Of a DNA stretch of 64,000 nt, positions 16,782 to 25,735 are shown piece after piece. This DNA is from Seleniivibrio woodruffii (GTDB taxonomy: Bacteria; Chrysiogenota; Deferribacteres; Deferribacterales; Geovibrionaceae). The DNA lies in the NCBI RefSeq assembly GCF_029267515.1, contig NZ_JAJUIS010000007.1:62001-126000 (forward strand). Reading direction: 5' to 3'. Positions within the stretch are counted from its first letter, which is position 1; the number at the start of each line of letters is the position of its first letter. The notes beneath the pieces were generated by a model, which was given only the letters and a program-made list of their open reading frames with translations, did no database searches and was not told the origin of the DNA. The position numbers and the translations under genes were made by a program.

Positions 16782-17531
16782 TCACACTTCCGTACCGAAA
16801 GGTTCCTCAGAGCTACCCGCGGGGTGTCTTAGTCGTTTATACGCAAATAGCAGCAGTCCGCTGAATGCGTAGCCGACGGACAGAACGAATAGGGATAGTT
16901 CGGGGATAAGCCCGATAACGAATATCGCCAGAACGAACATGACCAGTACGTTGTATGATTTTTGCTGGAACAGGGTTTTTCCGCTGTAATATTTCACGTT
17001 GCTCACCATCAGGAACGCAAGAATGTATATGGTGAATGTGAACCAAACGGGGAGGGTGATATCCTCAGGATTCCCGATGTATTCCTTAACGAAAAGCACA
17101 CTGGATGCAACCACGCCGGCAGCGGCCGGAATAGGCAGTCCTATGAAATATCTTGGGTCGATCTTTTTTGTCATTACATTGAAACGGGCAAGGCGCAGAG
17201 CACCGCAGGCGACGAAAAGGAAAGCCGCCATCCAGCCGAGCCTGCCGTAAGGTTCCAGAGCCCATTTATAAACGAGGATACCCGGTGCAACGCCGAAGGA
17301 CACGAGGTCGCTCAGTGAGTCGAGCTGTATCCCGAAATCGCTGGTGGCGTTCATCAGTCTTGCTATTTTGCCGTCTATACCGTCGAATACGAAAGCGACA
17401 AGGGTTGCGCTGGCCGCAAGGGTATATTGTCCGTTAAGGGATGCGATTATGGAGTAGAATCCGCAGAAAAGCCCCATGATTGTCACGAGGTTTGGCAGAA
17501 CATAGTTTTTGTTCTGAACAGCGCTGTTCAT
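16782..17531 (-). CDS. pssA: CDP-diacylglycerol-serine O-phosphatidyltransferase PssA
   Basis: This 249-residue integral membrane enzyme makes phosphatidylserine from CDP-diacylglycerol and serine. The CDP-alcohol phosphotransferase signature is intact in DGIDGKIARLMNATSDFGIQLDSLSD near residue 50 (four aspartates coordinating two metals). About six to eight hydrophobic segments follow (for example AGVVASSVLFV and VLVMFVLAIFVIGLIP). It lies five bases after psd on the same strand, so the two enzymes converting CDP-DAG to phosphatidylethanolamine are co-expressed. Confidence 0.95.
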   Translation of the reverse strand: MNSAVQNKNYVLPNLVTIMGLFCGFYSIIASLNGQYTLAASATLVAFVFDGIDGKIARLMNATSDFGIQLDSLSDLVSFGVAPGILVYKWALEPYGRLGWMAAFLFVACGALRLARFNVMTKKIDPRYFIGLPIPAAAGVVASSVLFVKEYIGNPEDITLPVWFTFTIYILAFLMVSNVKYYSGKTLFQQKSYNVLVMFVLAIFVIGLIPELSLFVLSVGYAFSGLLLFAYKRLRHPAGSSEEPFGTEV

Positions 17532-17536
17532 GTCTT

Positions 17537-18166
17537 TTAAGCACCTGTATATTTGGCGAGAACAGACTCGCCTGCTTTGACAATATCGCCGTTTTTGAGT
17601 GAAATGTCAAATCCTTTCGGAACGAAAACCTCAAGGCGGGAGGAGAATTTGATTATCCCCAGCCTGTCGCCGATGGGCAGTGTTTCGCCCTCTTTTGCAT
17701 AGCATACGGTTCTGCGTGCGATGAGTCCGGCAATCTGTTTAACGGTAATATTACCGTATTCGCTCTCTATTTCTATTATATTCTGTTCGTTTTCATACGA
17801 TGCGTCGGGTCTGTCCGCCGGTAGAAACTTTCCCTCAACATGTTTAACGGAAAGTATCTTTCCTGTGATGGGCATACGGTTGACGTGCACGTTGAACACG
17901 TTCATGAATATGCTTATTTTTGTGACAGGCTCACCGTTGTGTTCCGACTGGAACACTTCTATAACCTTGCCGTCGGCAGGGGACACCAGAACGTCTTTAA
18001 ACGGCGGGATGCTGCGCTCCGGATCACGGAAGAACCAGATGCAGAAGGCACAGAAAAGCCCCACGATAAATATTATCAGCTTGACCGGGAATATCACCAG
18101 TACAAGAAAAACAGCAAGCGCGCCAAGAACAAAAGGAAATCCCTCTTTAGCTATCAACCTTTTCAC
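17537..18166 (-). CDS. psd: Phosphatidylserine decarboxylase (archaeal-type, PSD-A)
   Basis: This 209-residue pro-enzyme decarboxylates phosphatidylserine to phosphatidylethanolamine. Two N-terminal membrane helices (10-45) precede the catalytic domain with VLVSPADGKVIEV, FMNVFNVHVNRMPITG (His), and the self-cleavage region GIIKFSSRLEVFVP. Cleavage normally occurs in a G-S pair (KFGSR); here the pair reads S-S, a conservative variant in which the pyruvoyl-forming serine is still present. The start is uncertain: GTG at 18166 abuts GAGG, whereas TTG at 18157 has better spacing from GAGGTG. It forms an operon with pssA. Confidence 0.92.
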   Translation of the reverse strand: MKRLIAKEGFPFVLGALAVFLVLVIFPVKLIIFIVGLFCAFCIWFFRDPERSIPPFKDVLVSPADGKVIEVFQSEHNGEPVTKISIFMNVFNVHVNRMPITGKILSVKHVEGKFLPADRPDASYENEQNIIEIESEYGNITVKQIAGLIARRTVCYAKEGETLPIGDRLGIIKFSSRLEVFVPKGFDISLKNGDIVKAGESVLAKYTGA

Positions 18167-18262
18167 CTCAGAATTTTGCTATAAAATACCGCGGTCTTGT
18201 ACCGTTTGCAAGAAATACATTTAAATGAAGATGCAAAAGTTTGGTATATCAGTGGAAATCTG

Positions 18263-19042
18263 TTATCCTAAAGTCTGTTTCAGCTCTATCTGACGTTTGA
18301 AAACGTACTTTATGATAAGGTTGCGGTCTGATTCCTTAGTAAAGTCGAAACGGAAGCTAACCTCTGTGCGTTCCTGTATTCTCTTTACGCGGATTGCCGT
18401 GCATGGGGCGCTGTCGAGCTCCGGCACGGCTTCGGACATATCCAGAAGAAACTGCTGGTGGTTTTCCATCCATGATGAGGTTATCAGCTTTCCGCCGCCG
18501 CCCGAAACGTCCATTATCATGCAGTCCACGCTTTTGTGAGGTATCTTCATGTTTTTGTCCGGCACGGCGGAGTAGAACATTTTCACCTTGCCCTTGATGC
18601 GTGTGTCCACGCGGTAGAACTCACGGAGTTGGTTTCTTGTTATGGATTTAGGTTTTTCAACGGTGACAAGAGTTACTCTGCCCTGTGATTTTCTTCCGGT
18701 CACAGTGGTTTCAAAGCGGAAACGCCCGCTGGTGTTAACAAATTCTATATGGGCTATTGTTCCGGGAACCATCGGAACCGGCACACCGTCCGCCGAAGGC
18801 TGAGAGATGTGTATGTTGCTGTTGTCAAAGTCTTCAACGCGGGAGTCGTAAACGCCCTGATAGCTTGCGTTTTTGACAGTGACAGTGATTCTGGTATTTA
18901 CCGGCATATGGTCTTCTATATTTTTAATATCCTCTTTTTTCATTCCGTCATTCTCCGCAAAAACAAAATCCAGACCGTTTCCGTCTTGGCTTCTATGGTT
19001 ATTTATATAGTCCGACATTTTATTGAGCACAAGGCTAAACAT
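18263..19042 (-). CDS. YcgR-like PilZ-domain c-di-GMP-binding protein
   Basis: This 259-residue cytoplasmic protein has an N-terminal YcgR/PilZN-like beta domain (about 45-135, RITVTVKNASYQGVYDSRV ... FRFETTVTGRK) and a C-terminal PilZ domain. The PilZ c-di-GMP-binding motifs are present: RNQLREFYRVDTR (RxxxR, about 140-150) and DVSGGGGK (D/NxSxxG). Proteins of this build slow or redirect flagellar motility, or modulate other outputs, when c-di-GMP rises. An HD-GYP protein (43390-44598) elsewhere in the window could set the c-di-GMP level. The gene appears to be monocistronic. Confidence 0.85.
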   Translation of the reverse strand: MFSLVLNKMSDYINNHRSQDGNGLDFVFAENDGMKKEDIKNIEDHMPVNTRITVTVKNASYQGVYDSRVEDFDNSNIHISQPSADGVPVPMVPGTIAHIEFVNTSGRFRFETTVTGRKSQGRVTLVTVEKPKSITRNQLREFYRVDTRIKGKVKMFYSAVPDKNMKIPHKSVDCMIMDVSGGGGKLITSSWMENHQQFLLDMSEAVPELDSAPCTAIRVKRIQERTEVSFRFDFTKESDRNLIIKYVFKRQIELKQTLG

Positions 19043-19228
19043 TTTTTACACTCCGTGGTGAATTCGCTGGTATATAATATAAATCGCACGGTGCACACGA
19101 ATATTTAGCGGAAAAAACGATAGCGTTTAAAATCCTTTTCTAAAATGAGTGATTGAGTTATATTGTGCTTGTTCCGATAATTATTATACCCTGCAAGGGG
19201 ATTCGGGTTATTTTTTTAGGAGTTATTA

Positions 19229-19795
19229 ATGGAATGGGATATCACGGCAGACCAGATTAACGACGGAGAGCTGACTTTCAGCCTTACGGAGTTCACAAAT
19301 AAGATGTTTAAGATGGTCAGCGCCGAGGTCAAAGAGTCTGAAACCGCGCCGGCAGGTGCGGAAAATCAGACCGAACCTCTTGAAAATTATTTTGTTCAGT
19401 ATTACGTTTGTTTTTATAACTACATGCTCTGTCTGGCAACGGACAGATCCCGCTGGGGATTCGTTTCCCACACAAAGCGCCTGATGATAGATCAGGATAT
19501 TAAAAAGCGGTTCATGGATAAAAAATATCTTATCCTGCTGGCGGAGGAACAGAAGGAGACTGTGGATATTTTTAAGGCTGTGCTGAAAAGATTCGTTTCC
19601 GACCTCATTGAGGCGGGCGTCAGCACAAACAGGCTGCCGCAGATGATTTATATGCAGCAGCTAAACTCTTTCTCGTCTATCCTGCCCAGTATTATGAAAA
19701 ATGAAAAAGCAAGAAAAATGCTTGTGCGCATCGAGTTTCACAACAGCTTTTTCGGGAGTCTGAAGAGCCTTTTTAAACTTCCCATAGGTGGATGA
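19229..19795 (+). CDS. Uncharacterised 188-residue protein, first of a coupled pair
   Basis: I do not recognise this protein. It is soluble, acidic at the N terminus and basic at the C terminus, with no signal peptide or membrane segment and several predicted helices (for example KYLILLAEEQKETVDIFKAVLKRFVSDLIEAG). AGGAG lies seven bases before the ATG. Its stop codon overlaps the start of the next gene by four bases (ATGATG context), implying a two-gene unit whose products act together. It is divergent from the PilZ gene. Confidence 0.7.
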   Translation: MEWDITADQINDGELTFSLTEFTNKMFKMVSAEVKESETAPAGAENQTEPLENYFVQYYVCFYNYMLCLATDRSRWGFVSHTKRLMIDQDIKKRFMDKKYLILLAEEQKETVDIFKAVLKRFVSDLIEAGVSTNRLPQMIYMQQLNSFSSILPSIMKNEKARKMLVRIEFHNSFFGSLKSLFKLPIGG

Positions 19796-20583
19796 TGGCA
19801 AAAGAAAGAAACAGTGACATACGTCTTCTCAAACTGGTCAACAAGGTAACGGAGACCAGAAAGATAACAATGGGGTACATGCTTTATGCCCTTGAGATTG
19901 TGAGAACCAATACTGAGGTCACGTACAGCATCACGTTTATCCCCATAGCGAAGACAGGACCCGAAGGGAATGCGGAAAACCTTCCCGAAAACGAACTGCC
20001 TTCGGAGATCATGAACGGGCTTGAAAACGAATTTAAAAAGGACAACAGGCTTACTGCTGTTGCCGACCTTCTGACACGCACCATCCGGTTTCCCCATATC
20101 AATAAGTTCAAGCTGTCGAGTTCATACCGCGGATATGGTCTGGGAACCTATGCCATGAACGAACTTGCCGGACTTCTGCGCGGCAGTTTTCCCGATTTCG
20201 GTGTGGAATCCGTATATTTCTATTTCGATTCTAAACGCGAGGACGACGACAGAGGCGCTTTCTTCTCTTTTATGGAGAAATTCGGCTTCACTTTCAGTTT
20301 TGATGACGAAAACAACAACAAAGGACTTCTCAATATGGAAAAGGCTGAGATGCTGCGCATAAATCCGAAAAAGGATAAATGCGTCGAGCTGGAACTCGCC
20401 CCTTTCATCCGCACACTGTTCAGAGAGCGCGATGAGTTTCGTCAGGAACTTGGCAGGCTGAAAGCGGAATATAAAAAGAACAATACGTTCATGAACAGAT
20501 TCGAGAAGGATCAGGCTATTAAATTTCTTACAAACGTTATTATAGCGTTGGTTCTTATAATCCTTATGCTCCTCTTTATATAA
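19792..20583 (+). CDS. Uncharacterised protein with GNAT-like motif and C-terminal membrane anchor
   Basis: This 263-residue protein shows YRGYGLGTYAMNELAGLL near residue 112, like the acetyl-CoA-binding R/QxxGxG/A motif A of GNAT acetyltransferases. It is followed by VESVYFYFDSKRE and FMEKFGFTF, as in the C-terminal strands of that fold. The chain then has a charged coiled-coil-like stretch (about 205-240) and ends in one hydrophobic segment (ALVLIILMLLFI), a tail anchor into the inner membrane. The GNAT assignment is tentative. It is translationally coupled to the preceding gene. Confidence 0.6.
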   Translation: MMAKERNSDIRLLKLVNKVTETRKITMGYMLYALEIVRTNTEVTYSITFIPIAKTGPEGNAENLPENELPSEIMNGLENEFKKDNRLTAVADLLTRTIRFPHINKFKLSSSYRGYGLGTYAMNELAGLLRGSFPDFGVESVYFYFDSKREDDDRGAFFSFMEKFGFTFSFDDENNNKGLLNMEKAEMLRINPKKDKCVELELAPFIRTLFRERDEFRQELGRLKAEYKKNNTFMNRFEKDQAIKFLTNVIIALVLIILMLLFI

Positions 20584-20775
20584 TCGCAGGTGATGCACTT
20601 CGTTCTGCGGCGTCAGTCCAAACTTGCCCGCAACACGCACAAATCAGTGCGCTTTTGCTTGTCGCGTTTGAACTTCCTTGCATAACTCGTGCCTGACCCG
20701 CGATATGTTCCATTAAGTCGCATTAAAGCGTCAGCACAACCTCGGAACTGCTTGGTTCTGAACGGCAGCCATTTC
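20584..20775 (+). repeat. Intergenic imperfect long palindrome, non-coding
   Basis: Between gcggcgtcag (near 20606) and cctgacccgc (near 20692) several sub-segments are mutually complementary, giving a long imperfect hairpin. No credible gene occupies it; frames crossing it lack ribosome sites. A loosely similar 'ttcgcatcacggcgtcag' stretch follows ccsA near 62755. Confidence 0.4.
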
Positions 20776-20899
20776 TGTCTTCGCGAGGAGTGCAACGACG
20801 CGGCGATCTGCTCCCCTTAGGCATCAATATTTGTACTGAAAATTCTATGGAGTTCAGATTGCTTGGTCAACCTGCGTTTTCCTCGCAAAGACGTCATCC
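20776..20899. repeat. Dispersed intergenic repeat, copy D (inverted arms)
   Basis: The arm tgtcttcgcgaggagtgcaacgacgcggc (20776-20804; consensus description) and an inverted arm gattgcttgg ... cctcgcaaagacgtcatcc (20857-20899) flank about 50 bases. It is the same family as copies A-C and the best-preserved copy in the window. Confidence 0.65.
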
Positions 20900-20975
20900 T
20901 TTATGAGATATGCTCTGAATAACAGCGTTGCACCCTCTGTTTTCGCGGGTAGCGCCAGCCATCACCGGCATATAT

Positions 20976-21009
20976 ACCAAAAAAAATCCCCCGTTTGCGG
21001 CGGGGGATT
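20976..21009 (-). terminator. Intrinsic terminator of the 21039-22853 chemoreceptor
   Basis: A 9-bp stem (aatcccccg/cgggggatt, 20985-21009) with a 7-nt loop is followed on the minus strand by eight T. Confidence 0.85.
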
Positions 21010-21038
21010 CTGTATATTAAATCTCATATTTTTCAGTT

Positions 21039-22853
21039 TTAATCGCTTAAAACTTTTTTAGCTGCCTCAATGATGGCTCTGGGGTCGAAACCGATTCTGA
21101 ATGCTCCCCAGTGTTTCCCGTTCACTATCACCGGCATACTGATGTCGTTAATGACCTCTCCCGTATCTCTGGAATAGGTCTGTATGAGGAACGACTGGGT
21201 GTTTTTCGCAGCGCGCAGACCGGTGTGGTCGTTGAATATACGCTTGTCTCTGCTGTGCGCCGTGTCCGCTTCCTTGTTGCCTGTGGGCTTTGCGGAATAT
21301 TTTCTGTTGTGCGTGGGTGCATAGCCGTTCACGTCAACGCAGAGTGCGAAGATTATGCCTGACTGTTCAGTGAGCACCTTATCGTAAAGGGGCTGGAACA
21401 GGGACTCAACCTTGGAATCGTATTTTGTTGTGTATTTGGCAGGGAAAACTCCCGGTATCTGTTTGTATTGCTTGTCAAAAACATCAACGCCTTTGTCAGC
21501 AAGGTCTTTAAGTACCTCTTCGAACCTTGTTTTATAGGTTTCGCCGAGGTGCAGTATCTTTTCCATCTCGCCCATGCCTATCTTGAACTTCGCCACGTTG
21601 TCCTGTATGTCCTCAATGTGGGAATTCAGGGTGAGGGTGTTCTTGTGGGACTCCTGCATCATGTGATCGACAAGATACGCCGCGTCCTTAATGGCGGTGA
21701 TGTTGGTATGTATCAGAACGTTATTGTCGGTAAAGCTGTCCAGAGAACCTGTTATCTCCTGAATACCGTGACCTGTCTGTTCAAAATCGTGCACCATAGT
21801 TGCAAAGTTGGTGGATGTCTTGTCCACTACGCTTTTTGTTTCGTTTATATACTGATTGATTTTGTTTGTCTGGTCTGAGGTGTGTCTGACTTCGCCTATC
21901 ATCTGGTTTATGTTGGAGGATATCTCTTCCGTTGCGGATTTAACGCGCTCGGCGAGCTTGCGCACTTCGTCGGCAACAACAGCAAACCCTCTTCCGGCTT
22001 CGCCCGCTCTTGCCGCCTCGATTGCGGCGTTCAGAGCCAGAAGGTTCGTCTGGTCTGAAATATCTTCAATAAGAGAAACTATCTCTCTGATAGTTTCGGA
22101 GTTTTTGGTCAGATTGCCTACCGTCTGCTGGAACTCGCCAAGCATCCCGCTGATGGCGTCCATGTTGCAGGTCAGCGCCTCCATCTCGTTTTTGGAGTTG
22201 ACAGCCTTTGCTATGTTGTCTTCCGCAGCCTGACTGATGCTTGTTGAGTGACCGCGGACAGTTTCCACAGCCTCTGTTGAGCGGGAGCTGACTTCGAATA
22301 TACGCTCGGAGAGCTCCGTCTGGTTGTTAACCTCTACGAACGTTCTGTTGGTGTTGTGTACAACCTGCGCCGATTCAACGCCAATGCTGATGCTTATCAT
22401 CCTGATTTTCAGAATTAGCTTGCGCAGTTTCAGCATGAACATGTTGTACCCTTCGGCAAGGTCGCGCATCTCGTCATATGTCAGAAGCGGCATGTCCGTT
22501 GAAAGGTCGTTGCCGCCCATTCCCATCTCATTGAAAAGCTGCGCCATCCTGCGGATGGGATGCACTATGAGAACGTAGAAGAAACCGAGTATGAAAAAGA
22601 GAGCGAGTATGGTCAGCAGCATAAAGAACAGAGATGTGAAATAGCCATGTGAGCAGGCGTCCAGAATCTGCTGTTTCAGTCCGGGTTCAATATCCATGGC
22701 GGTGATTTTTGCTATTATGTTGTTTTTATACGACATAAAGGAAAAAATGGCTATCGCCTGAATGGATGTGACAAACAGTATGTTGCCGAGAAGTTTCCGG
22801 GCAAGAGTATTGAAAAATGATTTTTCGAGACTTTTGTATATTTGCATAAACAT
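21039..22853 (-). CDS. Methyl-accepting chemotaxis protein with C-terminal cytoplasmic Cache-like domain
   Basis: This is a 604-residue receptor. Two membrane helices (about 22-42 and 72-97) leave a periplasmic loop of only about 30 residues, so external sensing is unlikely. HAMP-like sequence follows, then the signalling hairpin with the tip [45 protein letters not shown]. The last ~150 residues (from [18 protein letters not shown]) form a sensor-like domain resembling single Cache domains ([15 protein letters not shown] ... [21 protein letters not shown]). It would sit in the cytoplasm after the signalling tip. The ligand is unknown. GTGGGG precedes the ATG. Confidence 0.88.
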   Translation of the reverse strand: MFMQIYKSLEKSFFNTLARKLLGNILFVTSIQAIAIFSFMSYKNNIIAKITAMDIEPGLKQQILDACSHGYFTSLFFMLLTILALFFILGFFYVLIVHPIRRMAQLFNEMGMGGNDLSTDMPLLTYDEMRDLAEGYNMFMLKLRKLILKIRMISISIGVESAQVVHNTNRTFVEVNNQTELSERIFEVSSRSTEAVETVRGHSTSISQAAEDNIAKAVNSKNEMEALTCNMDAISGMLGEFQQTVGNLTKNSETIREIVSLIEDISDQTNLLALNAAIEAARAGEAGRGFAVVADEVRKLAERVKSATEEISSNINQMIGEVRHTSDQTNKINQYINETKSVVDKTSTNFATMVHDFEQTGHGIQEITGSLDSFTDNNVLIHTNITAIKDAAYLVDHMMQESHKNTLTLNSHIEDIQDNVAKFKIGMGEMEKILHLGETYKTRFEEVLKDLADKGVDVFDKQYKQIPGVFPAKYTTKYDSKVESLFQPLYDKVLTEQSGIIFALCVDVNGYAPTHNRKYSAKPTGNKEADTAHSRDKRIFNDHTGLRAAKNTQSFLIQTYSRDTGEVINDISMPVIVNGKHWGAFRIGFDPRAIIEAAKKVLSD

Positions 22854-22974
22854 GTATTACCCCACAAAACAATGAACAGTTTTGCAAAACATGGACATAA
22901 TTTAGCACATTAGTTAACTTTTGCAACCACAAAAAGTCCCGCGACCGAAAATAAAACTTGTTCGTAAGATTCTG

Positions 22975-23232
22975 TTATAAATGGAATTTTAGCCCTTTTG
23001 TTTCCTTTATTTTTGTATATATATTTTGTAATTCATCAAAATCAATTACTTCCACAGTTATTGAAATTGATGTGTAAGTACCTTTTGTACTTATGTTTTC
23101 TGTTATCATAGCTGTTTCGTGCCGCGTAAAGATTTCTTTGATATCTTTCTTGAAATCTTCTGTATTTTCGCCCATAGCTTTAAAGGTAAAAATAGTCGGA
23201 AATTCAATCATTTCTTTCATCGTATCACTCAT
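22975..23232 (-). CDS. DUF493 (YbeD-like) family protein
   Basis: This 85-residue ACT-like alpha/beta protein shows the DUF493/YbeD pattern: IEFPTIFTFKAMGENTEDFKKDIKEIF then a TYTSISITVEVIDFDELQNIYTKIKE C-terminal half. E. coli YbeD adopts a regulatory ACT-like fold; the molecular role here is unknown. The start overlaps the end of the upstream nfeD-like gene by 8 bases, so it is the last gene of trmB-nfeD-DUF493. Confidence 0.8.
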   Translation of the reverse strand: MSDTMKEMIEFPTIFTFKAMGENTEDFKKDIKEIFTRHETAMITENISTKGTYTSISITVEVIDFDELQNIYTKIKETKGLKFHL

Positions 23233-24469
23233 TATTATTAGCCTCCAGTATCAGTACCATGCCCTGAACCGCAACTACCTTTGCGGAATCGTTTTTATTG
23301 AAATTAAACGTACTTTTAGCTTTCCAGAGTTCACCATGAATAAAAATATGTCCGGCGCCATTGTCCCAATCCGTTATTATTCCGGTCTCTCCGGTCATTC
23401 CTTCACGTCCGGTGACGGTCTTCTTGTGGAAGTCTTTAAGCAAAAGTCTGCCCAGAATTATGAAAATTGCCGCAATGGTTCCGATGACTCCGAAGATCAG
23501 CCAGAAAGATACTCCAATGCCCATGTTGCCCTCTCTTGAAAACATAAGATACATGCCGAAACCCATGCTGACCACCGCTCCCAGAGTCAGCAGCCCGAAG
23601 CTGGGCACGAAAATTTCCGCTATAAGAAGTCCCAGACCCGCCAGAATGAGCAGCAGCGCAAGTGAGTTTACGGGGATTATGTTTATTCCGGCAAGAAAAA
23701 GCACCAGCGCAGCTATGCCGACGCCTGCGAAGATGAATGTTCCCGGCATCTTGAACTCAAGGAAAATCGCCGCTATGCCTATAAAAAGAAGGAGAATCAG
23801 AATATTCGGGTCGCTGAGAAAGAATGCTGTCTTCTGCATGGGCGTGGGGTTCAGTGTGGTTATATCCCCCGCCTGAAAGCCCAGCTTCGCCGCCGCCAGT
23901 TTTGCAACCTCTGCATTTGTGTTTGCTATTGCGTCTATCAGTCCCTTTTCCAGAGCCTCTTTTGCGGTGTAGCTCACCGACTGTGTTACTGTTTCAACAG
24001 CCGCGTCCGCGTTTCTGCCCCGTTTTTCCGCAATGGACTTTATGAATGCCACTGTGTCGTTTTCTATTTTCTGTGCCATGTCCCCCTGAATATCCTTGCC
24101 GGATATGTCAACAGGGTGCGCCGCACCTATGTTGCTGCCCTCCGCCATCGCCGCATAGCCCGCCGACAGCGTTATGAACGTGCCGGCGGAACCCGCCCTT
24201 GCGCCCTGCGGCGCCACAAAGACAATCACGGGTGTTTCGGTCTCAAGAAACATCTGGACTATTTTTCTGGTTGAATCCAGCAGTCCTCCGGGGGTGTCCA
24301 GCCGGACAAGCAGAACAGCGTCTTCATCCGTCGCTTTTTTAAGTGCCTGTTTCAGGTAGTTGTGGGTATACCCGCTTATGATGCCGTTCACCTCGCAGAC
24401 GAGTATCTGTTTTGCATGTGCCGTGGTGAAAACGAACAGTGCCGCGAAGAGGATAAGCAGTTTTTTCAT
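23225..24469 (-). CDS. NfeD-family membrane-bound serine protease (NfeD1b type)
   Basis: This 414-residue protein has a signal peptide (1-19, ...TTAHA) and then a ClpP-like protease domain. Visible are LLVRLDTPGGLLDSTRKIV, the serine in PQGARAGSAGTFIT and the lysine in IAEKRGRNADAAVE, the Ser-Lys dyad of stomatin-specific proteases. Four or more membrane helices follow (about 225-345), then a C-terminal soluble NfeD OB-fold (from GREGMTGETGIITDW). Such proteases cleave stomatin/SPFH proteins and act in membrane quality control. The usual stomatin partner is not adjacent; the gene lies between trmB and a DUF493 gene. Confidence 0.9.
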   Translation of the reverse strand: MKKLLILFAALFVFTTAHAKQILVCEVNGIISGYTHNYLKQALKKATDEDAVLLVRLDTPGGLLDSTRKIVQMFLETETPVIVFVAPQGARAGSAGTFITLSAGYAAMAEGSNIGAAHPVDISGKDIQGDMAQKIENDTVAFIKSIAEKRGRNADAAVETVTQSVSYTAKEALEKGLIDAIANTNAEVAKLAAAKLGFQAGDITTLNPTPMQKTAFFLSDPNILILLLFIGIAAIFLEFKMPGTFIFAGVGIAALVLFLAGINIIPVNSLALLLILAGLGLLIAEIFVPSFGLLTLGAVVSMGFGMYLMFSREGNMGIGVSFWLIFGVIGTIAAIFIILGRLLLKDFHKKTVTGREGMTGETGIITDWDNGAGHIFIHGELWKAKSTFNFNKNDSAKVVAVQGMVLILEANNNE

Positions 24470-24470
24470 G

Positions 24471-25160
24471 TCACTTCCCGTCGGTTTTTTTCAGGCGGAA
24501 AAAGCTGACCCCAAGCTCCGGAACAAACTTTCTGTAATATTTTGTCGGGAGATAGTCGTCCAGCCTGTCTATATACACAGTATTATATACGCTTTTTAAT
24601 TCTTTAACAGGTTTGAGATTCTCCGCAATTTCAAGTGCGTAGTCTATCTGGTCTGTCGCCATGCAGAGGGTGCCGCCGGGTTTAAGTTTTTTAGTTAGCA
24701 GCTCTATGAACTCTGTCTTGAGCAGTCTGCGTTTCAGATGTTTTTTCTTTGGCCACGGATCAGGGAAGTTAACGTAGAAGTTGTCAACGCAGTTGTCTTC
24801 AAGAATTGACACTATAAAGGTCGCGTCGAAATGGATCAGCCTGATATTGTTGTTTTTAACCTGACGCGCTTTTGTTATGGCGCGGTTGAAGATGCGTTTC
24901 ATTACCTCAAAGCCGAGGTAGTTCTGCTCCGGAGACGCCTTTGCATATTCTGAAAGGAATTCGCCGTTGCCTATGCCTATCTCGACGTTGAAAGGTTTGT
25001 CGGTATCGAAAAAATCCTTTGGCGACAGCCTTTCATATGCGGCATATTCGCCGCCGTGGCTGAATTTCTGTATTTTTTCCACCTGCGGGTAGAGGCTTTC
25101 GGAGTAAATAAACAGGTCGTTTTGAAAATTTAGCTGGATTTTAATCCTGTCTTCTGTCAT
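24471..25160 (-). CDS. trmB: tRNA (guanine-N7-)-methyltransferase TrmB
   Basis: This 229-residue SAM-dependent methyltransferase makes m7G46 in tRNA variable loops. Recognisable are VEIGIGNGEFLSEYA (SAM motif I), NYLGFEVMKRIFNRA, the diagnostic NFPDPWPKKKHLKRRLL, and LKPGGTLCMATDQIDYA. An N-terminal ~45-residue stretch precedes the core, as in several non-enteric TrmB proteins. It starts the trmB-nfeD-DUF493 operon, with one base between its stop and the next start. It is divergent from rpmB. Confidence 0.95.
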   Translation of the reverse strand: MTEDRIKIQLNFQNDLFIYSESLYPQVEKIQKFSHGGEYAAYERLSPKDFFDTDKPFNVEIGIGNGEFLSEYAKASPEQNYLGFEVMKRIFNRAITKARQVKNNNIRLIHFDATFIVSILEDNCVDNFYVNFPDPWPKKKHLKRRLLKTEFIELLTKKLKPGGTLCMATDQIDYALEIAENLKPVKELKSVYNTVYIDRLDDYLPTKYYRKFVPELGVSFFRLKKTDGK

Positions 25161-25259
25161 TGTGTTCTTCCTTTGTAATAATTCATATAAAAAAATGCTT
25201 GTTTGAATACGGAAGTTATGCTAGCATTTTAAGCTCTCGAAATCAAGGAGGTAGGTACG

Positions 25260-25448
25260 ATGGCCAGAAGATGTGAAATCTGCGGTAAAGGCCCCATGTT
25301 CGGTCACCAGATCAGCCACGCTCATAATGTATCAAGAAGGGTTTTCTATCCCAATGTACATAAAATCAGAGTCGTTGTGGACGGTGAAGTCGTGCGCAAA
25401 ACTGTCTGCACGAAATGCATGAAAGCGGGCAAAGTTCAGAAAGCGTAA
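25260..25448 (+). CDS. rpmB: 50S ribosomal protein bL28
   Basis: This 62-residue ribosomal protein starts MARRCEICGKGPMFGHQISHAHNVSRRVFYPN, the bL28 signature. Two cysteine pairs (C5/C8 and C50/C53 region, TVCTKCMKAGK) form a zinc knuckle, so this is the zinc-binding C+ form. A strong AAGGAGGT lies upstream. The gene is monocistronic, with a terminator at 25497-25521. Confidence 0.97.
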   Translation: MARRCEICGKGPMFGHQISHAHNVSRRVFYPNVHKIRVVVDGEVVRKTVCTKCMKAGKVQKA

Positions 25449-25496
25449 GTTTCTGACCTGCCTCAAGCGGTCCTTTTAAAATCAGAATTAACCATG

Positions 25497-25521
25497 AAAG
25501 CCTGCATCAGCAGGCTTTTTT
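25497..25521 (+). terminator. Intrinsic terminator of rpmB
   Basis: Stem aaagcctgc/gcaggcttt with a 4-nt loop, followed by T's. Confidence 0.9.
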
Positions 25522-25610
25522 GCGTTGCTGTGATCTCAGATTTATTGAAAATGATATCTTCCATAAAAACAGGTTAAGCTATCTGCTGTTTATCTTTGAC
25601 AATCAAACAT

Positions 25611-25629
25611 GATAATGATATTCATAATC
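25611..25629. promoter_or_regulatory. Fur-box-like operator
   Basis: GATAATGATATTCATAATC matches the classical 19-bp Fur consensus (GATAATGATAATCATTATC) at 16 positions. It lies downstream of and overlapping a TTGACA (25596-25601) promoter-like element. No obvious iron gene follows directly. Confidence 0.55.
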
Positions 25630-25735
25630 AATTGTTGATTGCCTGCCATTTTTCGCAGTTGTGCGGCAAGGGCGGTTGCTGTTAAAATAATAAAATGCTT
25701 ATTTTGGTCTTTTGGATATTAATGGTGTGATTGCT

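Noticed and set aside
19141-19180. Possible flagellar sigma28 promoter (TAAA ... CCGATAA) upstream of 19229
   Set aside because: The two elements are about 29 bases apart instead of about 15, so only the -10 resembles sigma28.
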